NCBI GenBank assembly: GCA_033558025.1
Contig: JAUCEF010000016.1
Location: forward strand, 3,162,001 to 3,226,000
Direction: 5' to 3'
Length of the DNA stretch: 64,000 nt
Origin: Phytophthora sp. 'mugwort'
Lineage: Eukaryota; Oomycota; Peronosporomycetes; Peronosporales; Peronosporaceae
Shown here: positions 57,106 through 64,000 of the stretch, one piece after another
How the letters are laid out: every line of letters starts with the position of its first letter
How positions within the stretch are numbered: position 1 is the stretch's first letter
The notes under the pieces: model-generated
The model's input: only the letters and a program-made list of their open reading frames with translations
Told to the model about the DNA's origin: nothing
The model's database searches: none
Translations under genes and position numbers: made by a program

Positions 57106-57990
57106 ATGCCTCGTTACGCCGGAGTCGAAGTTGGAGGTACGACGTGGGTGGTGGCCATCGCCGAAAACAACCCGGAGAACATCCTGGAGAAGTTTGAAGT
57201 GGACACGACGACGCCCGACGAGACTATGGGCGCCGTGGTGGGATGGCTGAAGGAGCGCAAGTTTGACTCGATCGGCATCGCGTCGTTTGGCCCCGTGGAC
57301 CTGAACAAGAACTCGCCGACGTACGGCTACATCACGAGCACGCCCAAGCCCAACTGGGCCAACACGGACGTGGTGGGTGTGTTCAAGCGCGCGTTCCCGG
57401 GTGTTCCCATTGGCTTCGACACGGACGTGAATGCTCCCGCGTTGTACGAGGTGGCGTATGGTGGCCACGGTGACATCACTAGCGCCGTGTACATCACGGT
57501 GGGAACTGGCGTCGGTGTCGGCGTGTGCACCAACGGCAACGCCATCCACGGCTTCATGCACCCGGAGGGCGGTCACATCATTGTGCCGCCGGCCCCGCAG
57601 GACATTGAGACCGGCTTCAAGGGCGTGTGTCCGTTCCACGGCAACTGCGTTGAGGGAATGGTGGCTTCAGGCTCCATCGCGGAGCGTACGGGCGTGGACC
57701 GCCGTGATCTTGCTAGCATCAAGGATGACGACCCAGTGTGGGACACGATCGCGCACTACCTGGCCAACCTGTGCATGAACGTGACGTTCATCACGTCCCC
57801 GGATGTGATTGTCATTGGCGGCGGCATCGCTCGTCGTGAGAAGCTGTTCGACCTGATCCGCGAGAAGTTCGTGGCCCGCGTGAACAAGTACGGCCAGCAG
57901 CCGCCTGTGGAGAAGTACATCCGTGCGTCATTCCACCCGGCCATCGGTCTCGTGAGCTCGCTGCACCTGGCGCGTCTGGAGCTGCAGTAA
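57106..57990 (+). CDS. ROK-family sugar kinase (fructokinase-like), copy 3, inverted
   Basis: 294 residues in the opposite orientation to copies 1 and 2. The first 33 coding bases differ at about nine positions from the other copies (MPRYAGVEVGG versus MARFAGVELGG). From ACGACGTGG onward the sequence is almost identical to them through to LARLEL, with small changes (Asn for Lys after DLNK, Lys for Thr in ASIKDDD, NKY for SEY). The 5' flank is unrelated to that of copies 1 and 2. All ROK motifs are kept. Confidence 0.93.
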   Translation: MPRYAGVEVGGTTWVVAIAENNPENILEKFEVDTTTPDETMGAVVGWLKERKFDSIGIASFGPVDLNKNSPTYGYITSTPKPNWANTDVVGVFKRAFPGVPIGFDTDVNAPALYEVAYGGHGDITSAVYITVGTGVGVGVCTNGNAIHGFMHPEGGHIIVPPAPQDIETGFKGVCPFHGNCVEGMVASGSIAERTGVDRRDLASIKDDDPVWDTIAHYLANLCMNVTFITSPDVIVIGGGIARREKLFDLIREKFVARVNKYGQQPPVEKYIRASFHPAIGLVSSLHLARLELQ

Positions 57991-58229
57991 ATATGTTAAG
58001 AGGAGCCATCCTCACCGCATCGCTGGCTTCCCCGCACCCATAGTAGAAGGTAGTCAGATTGGGGTTGGGAAAGCTTCAGTATCTGAAGAAACTTGTACTA
58101 CTTTAGAAGTAGCTAGCGTTTCGTTGCTGAAATACATGCCGTGCTTTGTGTATCTGTAAATATTGCCTTTGTTCGTGTATATCTTTAACCGCTCGTGAGG
58201 CGACTCTTCATCTGTTGGACAAGGTGGCA
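57991..58229. other. Intergenic between ROK copy 3 and methyltransferase gene
   Basis: About 240 bp between two plus-strand genes, AT-rich. It must hold the ROK 3' UTR and the promoter of the next gene. No motif called. Confidence 0.35.
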
Positions 58230-59282
58230 ATGCCTACGTGGAGTGGAAGCTGGCAGTCTCTCTTTGAGTCTTGTTCGTCGACGGAATCGAAGCTCGGCGT
58301 CAACTACATTCAAGCGAGCGCACCCACCACAACCCTCGAGATTCGAGCCACGACCTCGTCGCTGGTTATCGGTCAAGACCTGGCCAGATATGGCATAGCT
58401 GGTGTCGTCTGGAATTGTGTACGTTTCAATATTCTCGACCTTGAACGTTGATGGCGCTTTCCCTTTAACTCTCTCGGACATACCGGTATTCAGGCGCGAG
58501 CGATGGTGTCGTTCTTTGAGGCCGAGCTGCAGATCGCAGCACATTGCCATGTACTGGAGCTAGGTGCAGGCCCAGGCGCGGTGGGGTTGGCTCTCGCGAG
58601 CGCGTGCGAAGTATCCTCACTGCTGCTCACGGATCTTGAGAGGGTGGTGTCCTTAACCCGAGACAATGTTCAGTCGGCTGCGCAGCAACACGACGCGGTT
58701 GCCATCTTGACTGCCAGCAACCGTCTTGACGTTTGTGCATTGTGTTGGTGCGATGCAGTCTAAAACCTACTTGAGTCGTCTGGGGCCTTATCTATATGTT
58801 CACTTGATTCCATAGGGGTGAATCTTTGGATAACTCCATTGCCGGTCGCCCTGTCGACGTTATCGTAGCTTCCGACTGCTTGTACGAGTCGGCATCGCAC
58901 TCGGCGCTACTTTCGACGCTGCTGGGGCTCACAGAGCTCTCTAAACGCAGCCAGCAAGCTCATCCCTTTCGACACTGCCCCATTGTGCTACTTGGCTACA
59001 AGCAACGAATTCCCGAGTGAGTATTCCCACAATCTAGATTGGACTCGAGATATGCTTGCTTGACTTACTATGGTTGCATTTCGCAGAAAGGAGAAGGTTT
59101 TCTTCGAGTCGGCTTCCGAACACTTTAATGTTGCTGTCTATTGCACCGACTCCAGCACGCCAAGTACTAATGAAAACTCTGGTGATGCCATTGAATACTA
59201 CGACGAGGCCATCTACATATGCAAGTTAGAGCGTCGCTTAAACGACAAGCAAGAAGCTGGACCAACAACAAATGAGCTGTAG
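58230..59282 (+). CDS. METTL21-type protein-lysine methyltransferase
   Basis: Seven-beta-strand SAM-dependent methyltransferase of the family that modifies lysines on chaperones and elongation factors; substrate unknown. Inferred exons 58230-58418, 58494-58747, 58816-59016 and 59087-59282 give 279 residues. GVVWNCARAMVSFF (about 59-71) corresponds to the family's conserved WxxA segment. VLELGAGPGAVGLAL (about 83-97) is SAM motif I. LLLTDLERV is the acidic motif II region, and VIVASDCLYES (about 163-173) is the (D/E)xxY-type post-II motif. YKQRIPEKEKVFFE is also typical of the family. It is convergent with VPS33, with 70 bp between the stop codons. Confidence 0.9.
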
Positions 59283-59352
59283 AAAAAGATAGTGATTCGA
59301 CATCTTTTGCCAGGGAAGTAACGTCTCGCCTTGTCCAATTTGATAGACGAGC

Positions 59353-61336
59353 TTACAGCTTCAAGAAGCGTAGCACTTCCTTATCAAAGCACGACTTCAG
59401 CAGCGTGTCGCCGTTAACGATCTTCGTCGTGGCCACAATAATGTCGTAGGGGCCTAAACAAGCAAATACAATAATTAAGTAAGCAAAGCAATTTAACTCA
59501 CAACAGCAAGACAAAAGATATATATGGATACTTCTGCATCCCAGGCAACTTACAGTCAGGCTGGCGAGACAGATGACGCAGTGCTGCGATCTCCATAAAG
59601 GTCACACCACCCAAATAGTACACGAGCAGCACCTTGCGTTCCTCGCTTGCGAAATTGTCTACCTTGGAAGAGGCAGCAGGTGCTGCGGGATCATCACTTG
59701 AATTCTTACTGGTGGTTTGCAAGACTTCTCCCGAGGGTCCGGGTAGCTGACGCAGAGCTTCCTGTACAGCGCTCCAGCCACGGGGTTTAATCGCGCTCTC
59801 GACAATCCGCACAGACAACGGGGCGTAACCAGCGGCGTGGCTCCGACTGACATAAGCACAATCGCGAGGGTTGCGCGGGTCCACATCCTCGTTAAGCAGA
59901 CGGAAGGATTTTCGAGCGAGACCAAAGCCGCTAGCCTCATTCCATAAAGTATCGCGGCGACTGAGTAATCCCGCTTTTTCCAGGTTGCTTAGAGCCAGCA
60001 TCATCTCGAAGCCGTAGGTCTGCACGAGCTCGCGGCTGAGATGCGTGTAGTTCTTCGTCTTGATACCGCCCGCAGCTACAGACTGGAGACAGAGCTGGCG
60101 CAGCACGCCAAGCAGCGGTTCCTGATCACCGATGCGCTCCTCGAGCTGCTCGAAAATGGTCTCGCCCGTTAGGACCAGGTTTTCCGCGTCTTTGAGGTCA
60201 CGGAACCGCTTCGAGTCCGTGGTCTTCTTGATTAGCTCTGCGAGGTTAATGTGCTGCTGCAGTGACTGGTAGTTCTGCTTGAGACCCGGAATACGCTTGA
60301 CGAACTCGCGGATCTCGCTGATCGAGGCGTCGCGGTTCTTGCGGAACTCGTCGTAGCGCTCGCGGATCTCGCGCGCCTGCTGCTGCAGATTCATACCAAG
60401 ACGTTCGACGTGATAGTCGCGCACTTCGGCGTACAGTTTATCGTTCGAATTGAGCGGCACCGACACCTGTGCAGGGCGGTTGCTGTTGCTCGAGTTGGGT
60501 CCGTCATCGTCGGCAATGAGTTCCGCGTCCACGGTGACGAATCCGTGAGTGATGCCCAAAATCTCGTCCAGTAGTCCCTCGTACGTCATGGGGGTGCACA
60601 TGGGCGTGACGAGATCCACGTTGCGGTCGATAAGCACAACCGTGTCGATCTCGGGGTCCAGTACGGCGATGGGATTGCCCGCCACCTCCTGCTCGCGGCG
60701 GAAGTGCGCCAACATTTGATAGATGACCTTGGCCATGGCGCCTTTGTACTTGACGTGCGGGATCATGCCAAACACTGTCTGCAGCTTGATGAGAGATGCC
60801 GCGACAGTGTGCAGGTTCGTCTTGTCGCCGTCCACATAAAAGTCCTTGAAGCACGAGTCCAGCTCGAGTGTGAGCACGTCGTCATCGAAGGGGATGAGGT
60901 CCAGCTTGTATTCCCCCACACTGAGACTGCCAAACACCCCCTCCTTCTTAAGCACCTCGTCACACACGAGTGTGCGGCGGCTCACATAGTAGAGGTGAAA
61001 GCGCTTCTTGGATGAGCCTTTGTCCGCCCCCAAGTCGCGGACGTACTTGGCCACGTAGCGCATGGCACGCACCGACGGCCGCACAAGGAACAGTACAAAC
61101 TCGCAGCTGGTCTTGACGGTCTTACCGAACGCGTGGAAGTCCTTGACGCCGTGGCCCTTGAGCACCGCAGTGCCGTCCACCAGCACGTGGTTCAGCGGCC
61201 CGTTAAGCTCCGGATCCAGCACGAAGCAGATGTCCTTGCCAATCGAGTCCAAGATCGAGAACAGCTCACGCCGAGAATCCTCACGCAGCACCGCTAGGTT
61301 CAGCACCCCATTCTCCAGCGTGCACGCCTTCGACAT
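59353..61336 (-). CDS. VPS33: VPS33, Sec1/Munc18-family HOPS/CORVET subunit
   Basis: SM protein that templates SNARE assembly for late endosome/vacuole fusion within HOPS and CORVET. Two inferred exons, 61336-59554 and 59453-59353, separated by a 100-bp intron, 627 residues (human VPS33A is 596). VVLIDRNVDLVTPM with TYEGLLDEILGI (about 232-260) is the signature distinguishing VPS33 from other SM proteins. HVKYKGAMAK, LKQNYQSLQQHINLAE and, near the C terminus, LLVYYLGGVTFMEIAALRHL are conserved. The second exon (PYDIIVATTKIVNGDTLL) supplies the last conserved beta strand and helix. It diverges from the NDUFAF7-like gene with 136 bp between the start codons. Confidence 0.93.
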
Positions 61337-61472
61337 GGTTTCCCTCCTTTCTCCTCAAATACAGGTACAGATTATGAGGGGTACGAGTTAGATGTACCCC
61401 TATTTATGACTGATGAGGTACAAGTTAGACGTGGTATTACACCCCTATTTCTGACACTCGCTATTAAGACTC
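61337..61472. promoter_or_regulatory. Bidirectional promoter region of VPS33 and NDUFAF7-like genes
   Basis: 136 bp between divergent start codons. It contains two similar ~40-bp segments in tandem, the first from about 61376 (GAGGGGTACGAGTTAGA ... CCCCTATTTATGAC), the second from about 61415 (GAGGTACAAGTTAGACG ... CCCCTATTTCTGAC). Shared-promoter function is inferred from position. Confidence 0.45.
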
Positions 61473-62970
61473 ATGTTCGTGTGCGGTGCTGCGGCGCGGC
61501 GGCCGGCGTGGCGGCCGGTATCTCGCCTGCTGGCGACGCATGCGTACTCTCCCTCTATTGCTGGATCTGATTTCGATGCCGTGCTGGTGCGTGAGTTCAT
61601 CTACGCGTCGTTGTATGCCAAGGAAGCTGGCTACTTCACGACGCAGCAGCGCGAAGTGCTGCACGCGCCCACACAGGGCATTGACTTCGGTAATCTGTGG
61701 GGCGCCGGCGAGTACCGCAATGTGGTGGCGCAGCTGTACAAGGAGAGTCCGGAAGCCTGGCTTACACCGGTGGAAGTGTTCGCGCCGCACTACTCACAGG
61801 CACTGGCCCGCTACATGCTCAGCTCTCCGTTCTTCCGGCAGGAGCTCGGGATCTTCGAGATTGGTGGCGGCTCCGGGTCCAATGCGCTGCACATCCTCAA
61901 CTACCTTAAGAAGCAGGCGCCCGACGTGTATGCCAAAACCAAGTACACGCTCATCGAGATTAGCCCCGTGATGGCCGAGCGTCAGCGCAAGCGCGTGGCC
62001 GCCGTGCATCCGCAGCAGTGCACGGTCATTAACCAGGACATCCTGACGTTCGCAGACACACACGCGCCCGTTAATTCGCAGTGCTTCTTCCTGGCGCTCG
62101 AGGTGCTGGACAACCTACCACATGACAAGGTCGCGCTGCAGAACGGCAAGTGGTACGAGACCATCGTCAAACTGCAGAACGGGACGGACAACCCAGCTCT
62201 GGAGGAGGCCGTGCGTCCCGTCGAGGACATGCTGATCCGCCAGACACTCCGCTATTTTGGCTGCGAACTACCGCTGCGCGTATTGTACAAGAACAACAGC
62301 GGTCTGGCACAACGTCTACGGCGTCTGCTGGGCAAGGATAACCCCGTCCTGAACTCGGCTTTCATCCCTACGGGCGCCATGCAGCTGCTTAACACACTTC
62401 GCACAGCGTTCCCGAAGCACCATCTCATTGCTGCTGATTTTGACTCACTTCCGGCTCCAAACCTGGATGAAAACTCCCCGATCAAAGCGATCGAGCACCC
62501 GCTCAGCTCCACGGCCACTTCGTCTGGAACGCTTTTCGCTGGAAATGCACCACTTGTCGCATCGAAAGTCAAAGGTATGGAGAGCTGCCCCCTTCAAGAC
62601 CTGAATCTGTGCTTGTTGATCCTCGAGTCTGCTCCACTGACGTGATGTCTTCTCTTGTGTGCAGGTGTGACGAAGGACCACGACACGTACCTGGTGCAAG
62701 GCGGGATCGCCGACATCTTTTTCGCCACGGACTTCAGCAAACTCAAGAAAGCGTATTGCTCCGCACTGCAACGCCAGACTGATGAGGTATTGCCAACTGT
62801 ACAGATCATCTGAAGATAAATGCTGATTGAAGCCGCTTACCTTATGCTTGCAGGTTTCGATTGTAAAATCGTCCGAGTTTGTGAAGGAGTTTGCTGACGT
62901 CCAGAAGACCAAGTCGATCACTCGGTCGGTACTTGGTCGCTTGCCTGCCGTTCGAACTGTGTCATTGTAG
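61473..62970 (+). CDS. NDUFAF7: NDUFAF7/MidA-like mitochondrial arginine methyltransferase
   Basis: Homologue of the complex I assembly factor that dimethylates an arginine of NDUFS2. Inferred exons are 61473-62574, 62665-62786 and 62854-62970, 446 residues. The N terminus (FVCGAAARRPAWRPVSRLLA) is Arg/Ala-rich without acidic residues, as in a mitochondrial presequence. IFEIGGGSGSNALHIL (about 127-142) is the SAM-binding loop, LIEISPVMAERQ is the next motif, and FFLALEVLDNLPHD matches the family's NE(L/V)xDxLP region with changes. The C-terminal exons continue the DUF185 fold (DTYLVQGGIADIFFATDF). It could also be a fungal/protist DUF185 paralogue with another substrate. Confidence 0.85.
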
Positions 62971-63175
62971 TAGCTAACAAAATTTACTGGTTCGTGGTAT
63001 CCAGATATAATCCAATGCTAGAGGACTACTCCAACACGAGCTTCATCTTGTCTTAACACTCGCAAGTGCTGCCCACCATGACTTACAAAGAAGAAACTCG
63101 TATAGAGGCTAAATGATGTGAGAGCTCGTTTCAGATAGAGATGTTGCAAAGCCTGCCCTTGAATAATACTGAGAA
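62971..63175. other. Convergent intergenic region
   Basis: About 205 bp between the stop codons of the NDUFAF7-like gene (+) and the PHD gene (-). No other feature. Confidence 0.4.
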
Positions 63176-64000
63176 TCAAAGCTTGCCAGTCCGTCGTCGC
63201 AAGAGCTTGGAGTGGAAATCCGACCCAATCTTCTTTTGTTTCAACGCGTTCTGAGCCTGCTGGATGCACCTTGGACACAAAACATACGTCGACGTGGGAA
63301 TGTCTTTTGTTGCGTGACCAAGCTTCTTCACCTCTGTCGGCAAATGATCCTAATAAGCAGATACGTACACACGATTGTGAGATTATCTACACTGTCAAAA
63401 AGTAGCTAAGGGACAGTAACGAACAATGTGCGCGTCGTGGCTTACCTCGCAATAAGACGTGACACAAAAGCGGCAAGAGTACTGAGCAATGATGCCGCAG
63501 TCCTGGCAGCGATGACGCGGGCACACCCACGTCTTACCCTCTGGTACTTTATAGCCCAAGCAGTCTTCAATCACAGCACATCCATACAGTAAGCCAAACC
63601 CTTACGATTTAAAAGGTCAGTCAGAATATTCAGTGCTCTCTCACCTTCATGGTACACCTTTGGACAGCGTGCAAAAGCACCATTCATCCCCTTCCAGTCA
63701 CACTCGATCACATCTCCGCCATCCTTGCAGCAGAAACACACGTCCTCCGATTCGTCGAACTCGTCCTCTATCTCACGCTTCAATAGAAACTTGAAATATG
63801 TCACGGCGTAGTCGATCGGTTGCATGTCTGATGCCGAACTGGCCGGCTTCGACGCTTCTGGTCCGTCTTCATCTGCCGTGCTGTGATCTTCGATCTCATT
63901 GCGTCGCTTTCGCTTCTTCTGCTTGGATGTTACTTTAACAGGCTCAACACAAACAGCTTCCGCACCATTCGCCTCTTCGCTGGCAGGAACATCGTCGTCT
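63176..64000 (-). CDS. PHD-finger protein, N terminus outside window
   Basis: Probable chromatin reader. Inferred exons on the minus strand are 63176-63349, 63446-63564 and 63645 to beyond 64000, with consistent phases. The N-terminal visible part is acidic with a basic nuclear-localisation-like run KQKKRKRR (about 63912-63935). Then comes a PHD-type zinc finger (VCFCCKDGGDVIECDW ... CPKVYHEDCLGY ... TWVCPRH) followed directly by further Cys pairs (CQDCG, CRFC, SYCEDHL). This gives a PHD-C5HCH-like pair as in NSD-type proteins. After it come CPRCIQQA and a basic C terminus. Whether a SET or other domain lies upstream cannot be seen. Confidence 0.8.

Overview
The window looks like a piece of nuclear genome from an oomycete, most likely Phytophthora or a close relative. 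The protein genes carry short GT-AG introns (roughly 50-260 bp) and are tightly packed. The mobile elements are eukaryotic (Ty3/gypsy, Ty1/copia, LINE, Tc1/mariner, hAT). Gene content combines universal eukaryotic genes (condensin, HOPS/CORVET Sec1 protein, complex I assembly factor) with a bacterial-type ROK sugar kinase and a very large annexin protein. The species call is inference; no marker gene is present.

Layout. 1-8.8 kb is a transposon graveyard: the 5' end of a minus-strand Ty3/gypsy element that runs off the left edge, inserted next to a broken hAT transposase; a small minisatellite; a near-complete copia element (2519-7318) with almost identical LTRs and a perfect 5-bp target duplication; and the 3' part of a decayed LINE. 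8.8-11.9 kb holds two different Tc1/mariner-type elements that abut exactly, sharing one TA dinucleotide, and end only about 150 bp upstream of the condensin gene. 12.06-16.4 kb is the five-exon condensin subunit 1 gene (+), convergent with a five-exon trehalose-6-phosphate synthase/phosphatase gene (-, 16.6-19.5 kb).

19.67-44.53 kb is one uninterrupted minus-strand reading frame for an 8,287-residue protein, the main discovery of the window. From N to C terminus it has a putative N-myristoylation signal, one diverged and 23 nearly identical 101-residue Thr/Glu-rich repeats (A), 23 and a fraction Thr-rich repeats of 145, 151 or 157 residues (B), a segment that resembles a degenerate PDR/ABCG ATPase, four nearly identical 410-residue annexin modules in tandem, and a fifth diverged annexin core. 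Twenty annexin repeats are thus tied to about 5,800 residues of low-complexity array. Upstream and head-to-head, on the + strand at 46.3-48.0 kb, are frameshifted remnants of repeat A, which suggests a dead divergent paralogue.

48-64 kb returns to compact housekeeping genes: a small palindromic TA-flanked MITE, a ten-exon UBA-UAS-UIM-UBX protein gene (-), three nearly identical ROK fructokinase-like genes (two -, one +) with signs of gene conversion, a METTL21-type lysine methyltransferase (+), VPS33 (-), an NDUFAF7/MidA-like mitochondrial methyltransferase (+, divergent from VPS33), and a PHD-finger protein (-) running off the right edge. Exon boundaries were inferred by hand from GT/AG sites, reading phase and family resemblance, and are not backed by transcripts.
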